NCBI RefSeq assembly: GCF_000786695.1
Contig: NZ_CP009962.1
Location: forward strand, 310,001-374,000
Source: Collimonas arenae
Lineage (GTDB): Bacteria > Pseudomonadota > Gammaproteobacteria > Burkholderiales > Burkholderiaceae_D
Length of the DNA: 64,000 nucleotides
Direction: 5' to 3'
The notes beneath the pieces were generated by a model, which was not told where the DNA came from, did not search any database, and saw only the letters and a list, made by a program, of their open reading frames with translations. This document shows, piece after piece, positions 55,735 to 64,000 of the stretch (positions within the stretch are counted from its first letter, which is position 1; every line of letters begins with the position of its first letter). The position numbers and the translations under genes were made by a program.

Positions 55735-56157
55735 ATGCAAAACGTAACTAACCCATCATCTACTTTTCCACTGGTCGGCCGACTCATGATGGCGGCGATT
55801 TTTCTGATCAGTGGTTTCGGCAAAATCGCCGCTCCCGCCATGACCATCGGCTACATCGGCGCCATGGGATTGCCGTTCCCGACTTTGGGGTTTGCTCTGG
55901 CTGTTGTGGTTGAAGTCGGTGGCGGCTTGCTGCTGGCGTTCGGTTTCCAAACGCGTATCGTCGCGCTGGTACTGGCCGTATTTTCAGTAGTCACCGGCCT
56001 GGTATTCCATCACGCCATCGGCGATCAGAATCAATTGTTCAATCTGCTCAAGAACATCGCCATGGCTGGCGGTCTGCTGCAAATCATGAGCTTCGGCCCT
56101 AGCGCATTGAGTCTCGATGCGCGCAAGCTGGCAAAAGCCACGCCTCGCGCAGCCTGA
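55735..56157 (+). CDS. DoxX family membrane protein
   Basis: This 140-residue inner-membrane protein with four hydrophobic segments has CAGGAG before the ATG. The family signature is GRLMMAAIFLISGFGKIA near the start and GYIGAMGLPFPTLGFALAVV, then VEVGGGLLLAFGFQTRIVAL. DoxX proteins are linked to quinone, thiosulfate or thiol redox chemistry; individual roles are rarely known. It lies in the pirin group. Confidence 0.92.
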   Translation: MQNVTNPSSTFPLVGRLMMAAIFLISGFGKIAAPAMTIGYIGAMGLPFPTLGFALAVVVEVGGGLLLAFGFQTRIVALVLAVFSVVTGLVFHHAIGDQNQLFNLLKNIAMAGGLLQIMSFGPSALSLDARKLAKATPRAA

Positions 56158-56258
56158 ACTGCAACACGAACATCCACATGCATTGCAAGAACTCATGGTA
56201 AGTCACCGTGAGTTCCATTTATCCGTATTGACCACGACAACAAATGAAAGGATTCATC

Positions 56259-56906
56259 ATGTCTGACAACTCACAAAACACACAAGCTAATAAAGAAAGC
56301 TTTCAACATATCGGCATCATCGGCGCCGGTGCAATCGGCCAGGCGATGGCGAAGCAGGCCGTCCGGGCTGGCCTGAAGGTCACGCTCAGCAATAGCCGCG
56401 GCCCGGAATCGCTCGCCGCAGTGATCGACCAGTTGGGGCCCAACGCCCACGCCGGCAGCGTCCGCGATGCGGCAGCGGCGGACATTGTCGTCCTGAGCGT
56501 GAACTGGGCGCAATTGCCGTCGGCATTGGCCGGCCTTCCATCGTGGGACGGCCGTATTGTCATCGACGCCACCAATCCGGTCATCCAGCCCGGCTATCAA
56601 CTGGCCGAACTTGGCGGACGTAACTCCGGCGAGGTCGTGACCGATATGCTGCCCGGCGCCCGGCTCGTAAAATCATTCAACACCTTGCTTGCTGCAGTTC
56701 TGGCCAGCGATCCAAAGCAAGCCGGCGGCAAGCGCGTGGTGTTTTTATCGGGCGACGATGCAGTAGCCAAATCCACCGTAGAACAGCTCATAGAACGGTT
56801 GGGCTTTGCCAGCATCGATCTTGGCAGCCTGGCCGTCGGCGGCAAGCTGCAACAGTTTCCGGGCGGCCCGTTACCCGCAGTGAACCTGATCAAAGTTTCT
56901 AACTGA
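56259..56906 (+). CDS. NADPH-dependent F420 reductase-like protein
   Basis: This is a 215-residue Rossmann protein. The start at 56259 (MSDNSQNTQ) has AAAGGA upstream. The nucleotide loop is GIIGAGAIGQAMAKQAVRAG, followed by LSNSRGPESL, the ADIVVLSVNW strand and VIDATNPV. It resembles the small NADP-binding FNO-like proteins found widely in bacteria that lack F420; these probably use other acceptors. The gene is the last intact member of the pirin group. Confidence 0.9.
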   Translation: MSDNSQNTQANKESFQHIGIIGAGAIGQAMAKQAVRAGLKVTLSNSRGPESLAAVIDQLGPNAHAGSVRDAAAADIVVLSVNWAQLPSALAGLPSWDGRIVIDATNPVIQPGYQLAELGGRNSGEVVTDMLPGARLVKSFNTLLAAVLASDPKQAGGKRVVFLSGDDAVAKSTVEQLIERLGFASIDLGSLAVGGKLQQFPGGPLPAVNLIKVSN

Positions 56907-56988
56907 AGCCGGAGTTAAGTCTGGCGTGTGGTGAGCTGTATCGCAGGTGTGATTGCGGAATCAATTGCTAATGAAAACAGGAGTTCCC

Positions 56989-57057
56989 ATGAACAATCTT
57001 GAATTCACTTTACCCACGCCAACCGGGCCCACCCGCGGTAGCGGCCATCGCACGTGA
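56989..57057 (+). pseudogene. Truncated ORF with intact ribosome site
   Basis: ACAGGAG stands correctly before an ATG, and the frame reads MNNLEFTLPTPTGPTRGSGH before a TGA. This looks like the first codons of a further gene of the pirin group whose body was lost. The family cannot be told from 22 codons. Confidence 0.4.
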
Positions 57058-57348
57058 TGTTCTGTAAGGCCAGTGTCAACAGGCGTTCGACGCATCCATC
57101 TATAGATACGCCCAGGTACGTCCAGATACGTCTAGATACGCCCGGGAATGAAGAAGCTAGTGGCCGTGAGCGAAAAATGCCGATGAGCAATTTATTTTGA
57201 TTTCAAATATAGTAGGCAATCACGGCTTTTTGTAGAGATGCCATTTGCGCTGCCTGATCGCCGTGTCTAACAACATGCAAAGAGCCCGCACTTCGATGCG
57301 CCTGCTGTAAAAAAATCTAAATGCCCACCGATGTAATCAGGAGAAAAA
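57058..57348. other. Intergenic region with four 10-bp repeats
   Basis: AGATACGCCC, AGGTACGTCC, AGATACGTCT and AGATACGCCC lie in tandem at 57104-57143. The rest up to the thiolase start shows no gene. Confidence 0.6.
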
Positions 57349-58641
57349 ATGAATTCCAAGTCTGCGCCTCGAAACGATATCTGGCTGGCTTCAGGCGTTC
57401 GCACGCCTTTCTCCAAAATTGATGGCGCACTGAGCGACTATGACGCGATCCAATTGTCAGTACCCCTGGCGCAGCAAATGGTCGGCAGCTTACGAAACGG
57501 GGCGCTCCCGGATTTCACCGTCTGGGGAACCGTCGTTCCCAATCTGACCTGGAGCAACATTGCCCGGGAAATCCTGATGGATGCCGGCGTTGCGCCAACG
57601 GTCCCCGCATTCTCAACAATCATGGCGTGCTCAACGAGCATGGTCGGCGCCATCGAAGCCGCCGGCATGATTGGCAATGGCAGCAACCAACTTGCTTTGG
57701 TTGGCGGCGTCGAAAGCATGAGCAATGTCCAAATCGGACTCCCCATGAAATTGTCCGAATGGGTCAAAAAATTTCAGCAGGCGAGGTCCATCGGCAAAAA
57801 ATTGTCGCAGCTCGCCGACCTCGCGCTGCGTGACGTGCGTTTGTACATCCCAGCGGTAACTAATCGCACCAGCGGGCTGAGCATGGGAGAACATACGGAA
57901 ATCACGGTCAAGGAATGGGAGATAGGAAGAGCCGAGCAAGACGCACTGTCGCTCCGCGGGCATCAACGCGCCGTGGCCGGTTGGGAAAGCGGCTTCTTCG
58001 ATGACCTCGTCATTCCCGTGGGCGGAGCTACCCGCGATACCATTCCGCGCGCCGATACATCACTGGAAAGGCTCGGCAAATTACAACCCGCATTTGACAA
58101 GACCAGCGGCAAAGGTACGCTGACAGCAGGCAATTCGTCCCCTCTCACCGACGGCGCATCATCGATCTGGGTCGCTTCGACCGAAGGTTTGAACAGGTTG
58201 CCATCGACCGTGCCGAAAGTACGGCTAGTCGACTTTGAGTTGGCAGCGGTAGATTTTCGTACCGAAGGTTTGTTGATGGCGCCGGCATTCGCCATTCCGC
58301 GCCTGCTGGCGCGGCATCAACTCGCGTATGAAGATGTCGGCTTGTGGGAGATACATGAGGCGTTCTCAGGACAAGTGCTTTTCCACATCAAGGCGATGGA
58401 AGACGCAATATTCCTCAAAGAAAAAGCAAAGGTTGACCAGTCATTTGGCAAATTCCCGTTTGAGCGCCTCAATCCGAACGGCGGCAGCGTCGCACTCGGC
58501 CATCCGTTTGGCGCAACTGGCGGACGTATTCTCAGCCAGGCGGTAAAGGAATTGGCATTGATGCCGATCGGTACATACGCAATTGTCAGCATATGTGCGG
58601 ATGGGGGGCAGGGCAGCGTCATGCTTTTGCAAAACGCTTAG
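57349..58641 (+). CDS. Thiolase (acetyl-CoA acyltransferase, FadI-like)
   Basis: This is a 430-residue protein with AGGAG before the ATG. The nucleophile is in STIMACSTSMVGAIEAAGMI, the His region in LWEIHEAFSGQVLFH and NPNGGSVALGHPFGATGGR, and the second Cys in AIVSICADGGQGSVMLL. All four thiolase landmarks are present. The WEIHEAF form and the length are closer to FadI-type degradative thiolases than to PhaA. It cleaves 3-ketoacyl-CoA in fatty acid breakdown, or runs in reverse. No FadJ-like partner is adjacent. Confidence 0.92.
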   Translation: MNSKSAPRNDIWLASGVRTPFSKIDGALSDYDAIQLSVPLAQQMVGSLRNGALPDFTVWGTVVPNLTWSNIAREILMDAGVAPTVPAFSTIMACSTSMVGAIEAAGMIGNGSNQLALVGGVESMSNVQIGLPMKLSEWVKKFQQARSIGKKLSQLADLALRDVRLYIPAVTNRTSGLSMGEHTEITVKEWEIGRAEQDALSLRGHQRAVAGWESGFFDDLVIPVGGATRDTIPRADTSLERLGKLQPAFDKTSGKGTLTAGNSSPLTDGASSIWVASTEGLNRLPSTVPKVRLVDFELAAVDFRTEGLLMAPAFAIPRLLARHQLAYEDVGLWEIHEAFSGQVLFHIKAMEDAIFLKEKAKVDQSFGKFPFERLNPNGGSVALGHPFGATGGRILSQAVKELALMPIGTYAIVSICADGGQGSVMLLQNA

Positions 58642-58816
58642 TGAATGCTTGTCATGAGCTGAGTTATCAACCGGAGTAAACCAGACTCGGCCTGCCATCC
58701 GGTGTCAGATTTTGTCGGAACTTGAACCGGTCTGATAGGCCGGGATCGGCCAGGAGCAGCCATCCAACAATGATGACAATAATTTTCGGTGAGACTAACG
58801 ATTAGAGGGCATAAGG

Positions 58817-59530
58817 ATGCTGGGAAAATTGTTTGGAACTAAGCAGAAGGCAAAGCCATTTCAAGTGGCCAACGCTAGTATGGAATTTTTCGGAGAGCCA
58901 AGCGGCCCCGGTCTATCCGAGTTACGAATCGAGATGACAAGTCGTTTACTGCGTTTTCCTATCGTTAAGAATGCCTATCTGACGAGACTCAAGCACCAAG
59001 GCGAGGACGTTATCCGGATTGGTCTAGCAATTGATACTGACGCTGCCACTGCGGACCAAATGCAGGAAATCGCGAATTCTTGTGCTGGCTTTTTGCCGAT
59101 GGACATCCTGTTTTTGGATTCGCTCGATGTTGAAATTAGTACGAGACTGAGAAGCCAGTGTAGGCCATTGCTTTTCTCCAGCTTAAGCTTATTTGAATGC
59201 CCAATTGTAGTTAGCAAGGGAGTAAATGTTGAAATGCCAGAAAGTTGGGAATCTGCTGTCATTTGCATGTATGTTGCCTCGCCTGACATTGAAAACGCAC
59301 TACTGACTGCTGTCCAGATAATTCGTGAGAATGGATATGAGTTCAAAGCAGTTCATGATGGGAAAGTGCATCTCATAGATGCGCAAAGCTGGTGGAATGG
59401 TTTTGTTTTGGAAACCTGGCCCAATCATTCGTCATATTTCCCATCGCAGGAACGAATTATGGCATTGGTGGCCACTGGAGGCCATTTCAAAGGGCCTATC
59501 TTAGAATGGAAAACGTGCCGCTCAGGGTGA
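58817..59530 (+). CDS. Hypothetical protein with SseB C-terminal-like region
   Basis: This is a 237-residue soluble protein. Residues about 55-120 (EDVIRIGLAIDTDAATADQM, FLPMDILFLDSLDVE) resemble the C-terminal domain of SseB, the enhanced serine sensitivity protein. The rest (VICMYVASPDIENALLTAVQ, SWWNGFVLETWPNHS) is unfamiliar. There is no signal peptide. The start has a weak AGGG upstream. SseB-like proteins are often found among polymorphic toxin immunity genes, but no toxin is adjacent here. Confidence 0.6.
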   Translation: MLGKLFGTKQKAKPFQVANASMEFFGEPSGPGLSELRIEMTSRLLRFPIVKNAYLTRLKHQGEDVIRIGLAIDTDAATADQMQEIANSCAGFLPMDILFLDSLDVEISTRLRSQCRPLLFSSLSLFECPIVVSKGVNVEMPESWESAVICMYVASPDIENALLTAVQIIRENGYEFKAVHDGKVHLIDAQSWWNGFVLETWPNHSSYFPSQERIMALVATGGHFKGPILEWKTCRSG

Positions 59531-59690
59531 CGCCATGCATCGTTAAGTCCGCTATTTCAAGAGACTCAAAACGGCCATCAGCGCTCTGTGGCCCATCCCG
59601 CGAATTTGATGGTGTTTTTGCAATTTGCATGGTGGCATACCCTGGCTTCGATAGGTGGGTACATTTAGGCAAACTCCTACAGGAGAGAAT

Positions 59691-60116
59691 ATGTCTGAAC
59701 ACGACACCAAGCTCCACGGTTGCTGGCGGTTGGTTTCTTTTGATACCGAGCGTCAGGACACAAAGGAGCGCACGCAACCGTGGGGCGCGGCCCCCAATGG
59801 GCGCCTTATTTTCGGCTCTGACGGGCGAATGATGGTAATGATTACCGCAGAGACGCGGGAGCCCGGAGATACGGATGAGAAGCTGCTAGCACTTTTCCGT
59901 ACCATGATGTGCTACACAGGACGGTATCGGATAGACGGGGATAGATTCATCACAAAAATTGACTCCTCCTGGAATGAAGCCTGGAATGGCAGTGAGCAGG
60001 AACGATCCTACAAGCTTGAAGGAGACACGCTCTACGTCATGACGGCCTGGATGCCGAATCCGTTGATATCAGGAAATCCAATAGGAAGAGCTATTCTTCG
60101 TTTTAGACGCGAGTAA
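59691..60116 (+). CDS. Lipocalin-like domain protein
   Basis: This 141-residue protein starts at 59691 with AGGAGAG upstream. It has the compact beta-barrel pattern of the bacterial lipocalin-like family: LHGCWRLVSFD, GRLIFGSDGRMMVMI, YTGRYRIDGDRFITKID and RSYKLEGDTLYVM. It probably binds a small hydrophobic ligand. There is no signal peptide, so it should be cytoplasmic. It stands between unrelated genes. Confidence 0.85.
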   Translation: MSEHDTKLHGCWRLVSFDTERQDTKERTQPWGAAPNGRLIFGSDGRMMVMITAETREPGDTDEKLLALFRTMMCYTGRYRIDGDRFITKIDSSWNEAWNGSEQERSYKLEGDTLYVMTAWMPNPLISGNPIGRAILRFRRE

Positions 60117-60222
60117 TTTCCCCTACGCTGAGTTCGCAACTAGTCGTTCGTTTGCAGGTGATCAATTCCCGGCTGCATCCTGCGGGGAATGAAGGCAATG
60201 CATTCGGCGACAATTGCGCACG

Positions 60223-61005
60223 TCAGCGGCAACCATAGCCAGCCTCGATCACCAGCTCCGCCCCGCTGACAAACCGACTCGCATCCGACGCCAGATACAA
60301 AATCCCCGCCGCCACATCCGTCGCCGAACCACGGCCTGTCAGCATTTGCACCTCCGCCAGATCGACCAGCGTCTGCGTCAGGTCGCCCTGCTTACGCAAA
60401 GCCTCCACCTGCGCCGGTGGCCGTGAAAAACCCGGATGGATCGTATTGACACGGATATTGCGCGCCGCATAGCGCATCGCATTCATATTGGCCATCCGCA
60501 GCGCCGCCTTCGCCGCATGGTCGGCCGCTTCATGCCGCTCATCCTCTAGCGCACACAAAGACAGCACATTGACGATAGAGCCGCCACCGGCCCGCTCCAT
60601 CGCCGCGATGACGTGCTTGGTACACAGGATGCTGCCATTGACGTTGGCCGACATGGCCTTCTCCCACTGCGCCAGCGAAAGCCCCTGCGCTGACGGATTG
60701 TCGGCATCGATGCCGGCGCTGTTGACCAGGATATCAATACGGCCGAAATGCCCCTCAACCGCACCCATCACCCGCAGCACTGCATTGCGGTCGCTGACAT
60801 CCAGCGACCAGAATCTCGCCCGGCCCTGTGCGCTGCCGAGCAGCCAGGCGACGACCTGGCCCTCCTCCTCACGCACATCCAGGATCGCCAGCTTGGCGCC
60901 GGCGGTGGAGAGGGCACAGGCGATGTGCAGCGCGATGCCGCGTGCTGCGCCGGTGACTAGGGCGACTTTGTTTTTGAGGGAGAAGTAGGCGTTGAGTTGG
61001 TTCAT
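60223..61005 (-). CDS. SDR-fold protein with altered active site (copy 2)
   Basis: This 260-residue near-duplicate of the protein at 14516-15298 shows about 14 differences, mostly conservative (for example K/R at 38, N/K at 74, A/T at 248). VALVTGAARGIA and NSAGIDADNPS are unchanged. The catalytic Tyr is again Asp (DHAAK). The start at 61005 has AGGA upstream; the longer frame to 61080 is not needed. The gene points away from an XRE regulator at 61216, the mirror image of copy 1. Conservation of the odd residue in both copies suggests it is functional rather than a random defect. Confidence 0.88.
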   Translation of the reverse strand: MNQLNAYFSLKNKVALVTGAARGIALHIACALSTAGAKLAILDVREEEGQVVAWLLGSAQGRARFWSLDVSDRNAVLRVMGAVEGHFGRIDILVNSAGIDADNPSAQGLSLAQWEKAMSANVNGSILCTKHVIAAMERAGGGSIVNVLSLCALEDERHEAADHAAKAALRMANMNAMRYAARNIRVNTIHPGFSRPPAQVEALRKQGDLTQTLVDLAEVQMLTGRGSATDVAAGILYLASDASRFVSGAELVIEAGYGCR

Positions 61006-61215
61006 GGGGGTCCTGACACGTTCGCGTGTTAGCAATGGTTTACATATATCTTTTGTCGCTTCGGCCTGAGTATAAAACAAATAATTTGGTTGATAAGCAA
61101 CCTTAAACTATATTTAATTCATTGTATAGAGTTGAATTTCACACTTTAGGTGTGTTATGCGTATAAGGTGGATGATCAACTATCTACGTGTTGTCCAACG
61201 TGGAGGTATTGTGTC
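61006..61215. promoter_or_regulatory. Divergent promoter region of SDR copy 2 and its XRE gene
   Basis: ACACG-TTCG-CGTGT near 61016-61029 is a perfect hairpin with a TTCG loop close to the SDR start. CACAC-TTTAG-GTGTG at 61140-61154 is another small dyad. One of them may be an operator. The sequence is AT-rich between them. Confidence 0.45.
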
Positions 61216-61596
61216 GTGCCCACCAAAGAAGAACTCATCAATACAAAAATAGGCAAAACCGTAGCTAAGAAACGGAAGATTGCAGGCTTTACTCAGGAAG
61301 AAGTTGCAGAGCATCTTGGTATTGGCAACGAAGCGTTTTCTCGAATTGAGCGTGGGCTGGTCAGCCCTGGAATATTCAAGCTTTACGAGATGGCCGACAT
61401 GTTCGAATGCGGCGTAGAAACGTTTCTTATCGAAGGTAGTCGGCGGCCAACCGATCAGGTTGAGTACATGACTAAGCTACTCTCAAATGTGCCCACTACA
61501 GATCGCCAATTGATTATTGGGATGGTGGAAAAGCTTGCGCGACGTTTTGCTAGAAAAGATAGTAAAGCACAGCAAAAGGAAGAGTTTGAAGGTTAG
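61216..61596 (+). CDS. XRE-family HTH regulator, divergent from SDR gene (copy 2 of module)
   Basis: This is a 126-residue protein. The start is a GTG at 61216 with GGAGG 9 nt upstream; an ATG at 61150 is in frame but has no ribosome site. The HTH is at about 12-65: KTVAKKRKIAGFTQEEVAEH, then GIGNEAFSRIERGLVSPG. The tail includes RRPTDQVEYMTKLLS. Layout and several positions match the regulator at 13877-14236 (TQ..LAE.LGI..E..SR.E.G), but the two are clearly more diverged than the SDR proteins they face. Confidence 0.9.
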   Translation: MPTKEELINTKIGKTVAKKRKIAGFTQEEVAEHLGIGNEAFSRIERGLVSPGIFKLYEMADMFECGVETFLIEGSRRPTDQVEYMTKLLSNVPTTDRQLIIGMVEKLARRFARKDSKAQQKEEFEG

Positions 61597-61720
61597 AAGT
61601 TCTGGCTGTAATAGGACCCAATATCAGGCTGCGATTCCGAATGACTCCGCTGGATCACAGCTTGAGAAAAAAGTGGGGTAATTGATGGCGCAAATCAGCT
61701 ATCAATCTATTCTGAGCAGT

Positions 61721-62521
61721 TCACTTTTTGAGAGTATTTTCTTCAGATTTTTTAAGAGGGATGACTGTCTTTGCAATTTTGTGAACGATGAGCTCTGTGT
61801 CTTTTCGCTCGATAACGCGAGATATTTGGTTCTGTGAATCAAATATCGCAATGTAAGTAGGTGAACTATCCAGAATGAAACCTGTAGCAATTTTCTGGCC
61901 GTTCTTTAAAATTTCATGGCACTGCGAATCAGTCGAGCCGGCCTCACAACCTTTGGCATATATTGCTCGCTTCTTTGCAGCAAAAATTTCTCCTTGGCTT
62001 ACTGCGATATATAGTGGCAGACCTAAAATTATTCCTATCAGAATTAGTATGATAGGTACAGTCAGGGCAAGGCTACCAGTTATGAAAATACTGCCAAATA
62101 GTTCTAGTAACCATTCGGGAATATTCCGTATTTTGCTAGGCGATTTTTTTGCAAGCTTTCTGGTTGTAACTTGCATACCCCAAATATAGAGAATAATGGC
62201 CAGAACGCCAGCGAGCAGGAATCCTAGATATTTATTTATCCCATTTATTCCTGTGTTAGCAAAATTCCAAAGAGTCACCGCACCATATATCTGAGTTTCA
62301 TACGTGCCTTTCGGAAAATCGGTGGAGCTCACACCAAATTTATCCAAATAGATACTTTGGTAAATATATCCCAGGAAATAGAGCAAAATCCCGCCACCGA
62401 TAATTGTGGCAGCAAAGATTTTTGCCAATAGTCCAAGAAAACTCGAGATCCCATTTTCAGAGAAAGACTTATTGTTGTCGATCTTGGCTGGCAGTCTATT
62501 TTTTGACAGAGCTTTTACCAT
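61721..62521 (-). CDS. Hypothetical inner-membrane protein
   Basis: This 266-residue protein has four hydrophobic segments: AKIFAATIIGGGILLYFLGY, LGFLLAGVLAIILYIWG, SIFITGSLALTVPIILILIG and GIILGLPLYIAVS. The C-terminal about 80 residues are soluble, with two Cys (KGCEAGSTDSQCHEI). No family is recognised. The gene is AT-rich compared with the 16-60 kb region and lies at the edge of an accessory segment. The next gene on the same strand ends 267 bp upstream, so co-transcription is uncertain. Confidence 0.65.
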   Translation of the reverse strand: MVKALSKNRLPAKIDNNKSFSENGISSFLGLLAKIFAATIIGGGILLYFLGYIYQSIYLDKFGVSSTDFPKGTYETQIYGAVTLWNFANTGINGINKYLGFLLAGVLAIILYIWGMQVTTRKLAKKSPSKIRNIPEWLLELFGSIFITGSLALTVPIILILIGIILGLPLYIAVSQGEIFAAKKRAIYAKGCEAGSTDSQCHEILKNGQKIATGFILDSSPTYIAIFDSQNQISRVIERKDTELIVHKIAKTVIPLKKSEENTLKK

Positions 62522-62787
62522 ATAACGATCAAAAGTGAATGAAAATCGGAAGTCGTGGATGTGCTGGCTGCTCTATTTTTAGATCAAATCACAAGCTGAG
62601 GCACTCACTAAGAAACGATTTCATTAACCGTTCGATGCATTCTTAGCGATGCGCCGTCGCAAGTATGGGGGCGGTAAAATTCAGTCTAATAACAGTAGGC
62701 AAATAGTATGGTGATGCTGAGCTTCAAGATCCTGCATGACAGTGTTGAGATAAATAATCACTTCAAAGAACTGTAGACGTGGCTTGG
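62522..62787. other. Intergenic region, nothing recognised
   Basis: Between two minus-strand genes of the accessory segment. It should hold the promoter of the membrane protein gene. No repeat or ORF is supported. Confidence 0.35.
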
Positions 62788-63759
62788 TTACCGGAGCAGT
62801 GCTAATGGTCCGGCTTTAAGGAAGTGCTTTGCACCACCATTAGACTGCTCCGAAATTTTATTCACAGAGCATAGCATCCATGCAAGCAAATAAGAACAGC
62901 TATCAGTTGATCTAGATAACTCATTTGCTTTTGCATCTGTAACTTGAAATCGTGGCTCTCCTAAAAAAGAACAGGAAATTAATTCAATTAGCTCACGGGC
63001 TTCTGTTTGATTACCGTCATACGGGTGCCACGCCCCGTGTTCAAGTCTGTAATTTACCGAGTTACGAATCTCTGACAGCCAATTTCCATTGGGATGATTC
63101 TCTTGGCATAGGGTAGACAGCAAAAACTTGACAGAGCTACGAGCTTTCTCCATCTGTGATTTCGAAAGAACGCATTGACTTAAGTCATGTTGAAAAGAGT
63201 CCAGGAATTCTTTGAACGCAAACCAGAATTGTTTATGCGCTCCACCCCCAATGGAGTGCAAGGATTTCAGAACAACAGCACCATTGTGTGAGTTGGTAAT
63301 GTACCGTCCGCTATACGTTCCTGATGCAAGTTTGGACTTCTCATTTGTAGGGAGTGGTATTTCATAGAGATGTGCAATCTGATGAATGGCTGCGACATGT
63401 CGTTGATCAATATTTGTACAGAAATAGCCGAACAAGCGCATAAGGGAATTTGCGGCGAAATAGGCCGAATAATATGACCGTATGATGATCCAACCACTTG
63501 CTAAAGGCCTATCGATCAATGCCTCAACTCTCTGAGCACTTTCTATCGCGGCAGAACTATAGCGAACAATGTCGTGCGCCAAGGCTTCAACAATATCTGT
63601 TGAAGCATCGAGCAATAGTGTCACATTTTTTTTCTTAGGCGATTGTTCAACTCGGTAGGATGCGGAAAGTATCCAGTCCTGCACCCCAAGAATTTTTGGA
63701 CGACGCTGATTGCGCAGATCTCTAAGCAAAAGCTGCTGTGATGCATCGATGAGGCTCAT
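62788..63759 (-). CDS. HEPN-like hypothetical protein
   Basis: This is a 323-residue helical protein. SGWIIIRSYYSAYFAANSLM near residue 88 is the (R/K)xYYxAYxAA pattern of HEPN-type helical domains. IRNSVNYRLEHGAWHPYDG near 232 is a second conserved block seen in large HEPN-like proteins of defence and accessory loci. A strict R-x4-6-H RNase motif may be formed by RLEHGAWH, but this is not certain. Upstream on the same strand, 2 bp away, ends another gene (cut by the window), so the two are one operon. Function is unknown; a role in phage or plasmid defence is possible. Confidence 0.6.
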   Translation of the reverse strand: MSLIDASQQLLLRDLRNQRRPKILGVQDWILSASYRVEQSPKKKNVTLLLDASTDIVEALAHDIVRYSSAAIESAQRVEALIDRPLASGWIIIRSYYSAYFAANSLMRLFGYFCTNIDQRHVAAIHQIAHLYEIPLPTNEKSKLASGTYSGRYITNSHNGAVVLKSLHSIGGGAHKQFWFAFKEFLDSFQHDLSQCVLSKSQMEKARSSVKFLLSTLCQENHPNGNWLSEIRNSVNYRLEHGAWHPYDGNQTEARELIELISCSFLGEPRFQVTDAKANELSRSTDSCSYLLAWMLCSVNKISEQSNGGAKHFLKAGPLALLR

Positions 63760-63761
63760 CT

Positions 63762-64000
63762 TTAAAGACTAAAGTTAGATTTAAGTTGTTGTCTAAAATG
63801 TTCCGCGAGATCCGCCTGATTCATTCTTGGATTGGTAAACGTACTTTGCTTGATATTTGCAAATATCGGTTGTGACACGGCTTCAAAATTGTCAACGGTA
63901 TATTTTTTTGAAAATCTAAGTTTTACACGTTCAGCGCAATCTAGAAATACGTCACAAAATGCCCGGAAAACGGTTTTATTGGTTATGGATTTTTCAGATT
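63762..64000 (-). CDS. Partial gene upstream of the HEPN-like gene (5' end outside window)
   Basis: A minus-strand frame is open from the window edge to a TAA at 63762-63764. It reads SEKSITNKTVFRAFCDVFLD, then RVKLRFSKKYTVDNF, and ends MNQADLAEHFRQQLKSNF. The C-terminal 78 codons show no known motif. The stop lies 2 bp before the ATG of the HEPN-like gene, so both should be translated from one mRNA. Confidence 0.6.
   Translation of the reverse strand, partial: SEKSITNKTVFRAFCDVFLDCAERVKLRFSKKYTVDNFEAVSQPIFANIKQSTFTNPRMNQADLAEHFRQQLKSNFSL

Overview
This window is chromosomal DNA from a Gram-negative bacterium, most likely a betaproteobacterium of the Oxalobacteraceae (Collimonas/Herbaspirillum type). 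The evidence is outer-membrane and periplasmic proteins throughout, a Cus-type copper efflux system, DipZ/MsrB, Ohr/OhrR, and a C-terminal helix-turn-helix domain that I associate with that family. The genus is inference. Most of the window (about 16-60 kb) is GC-rich and evenly coded. Two stretches (about 3-8 kb and 61-64 kb) are visibly AT-rich and look accessory.

Layout. 0-3.3 kb: the end of an isocitrate lyase/PEP mutase family gene, then broken genes (TonB receptor tail, ArgP-like regulator, sugar ABC permease, aldehyde dehydrogenase start) around an intact divergent Lrp-type regulator and LysE-type exporter. 3.3-8 kb: two OmpR-type response regulators, the frameshifted start of a third, a decayed IS5-family and a decayed IS3-family insertion sequence, a decayed MFS transporter, and a protein joining a transposase-type N-terminal domain to a Cro-like HTH. 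8-13.3 kb: one 1739-residue trimeric autotransporter adhesin with a stalk of about forty near-identical 75-bp units. 13.9-15.3 kb: an XRE regulator divergent from an SDR-fold protein; the same pair recurs in mirror image at 60.2-61.6 kb.

16-32 kb holds exported or metabolic genes: purine nucleoside permease, S9 peptidase, porin, metallo-beta-lactamase-fold hydrolase, PL7 lyase homologue, a truncated RlmI-type methyltransferase, an alpha/beta hydrolase, a dipZ-msrB operon for extracytoplasmic methionine sulfoxide repair, and a GH5 glycosidase. Three small elements with terminal inverted repeats lie at 21.2, 23.2 and 24.3 kb.

32.5-42.3 kb is a copper/silver block: a small Cys/His/Met protein, CusC, CusB with a fused CusF domain, CusA with its three export methionines at the expected spacing, a separate CusF, and a TonB-dependent copper receptor. 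A 10-bp inverted repeat surrounds the likely -35 box of the efflux operon. katG follows with a small upstream ORF.

45-60 kb holds stress and detoxification genes: two exported alpha/beta hydrolases next to a LysR gene, a transglutaminase-like protein, Ohr with an exported hydrolase under apparent OhrR control, a LysR gene divergent from pirin, DoxX and F420-reductase-like genes, a thiolase, and two small proteins. The right end (61-64 kb) is an AT-rich segment with a membrane protein, a HEPN-like protein and a gene cut by the window edge.
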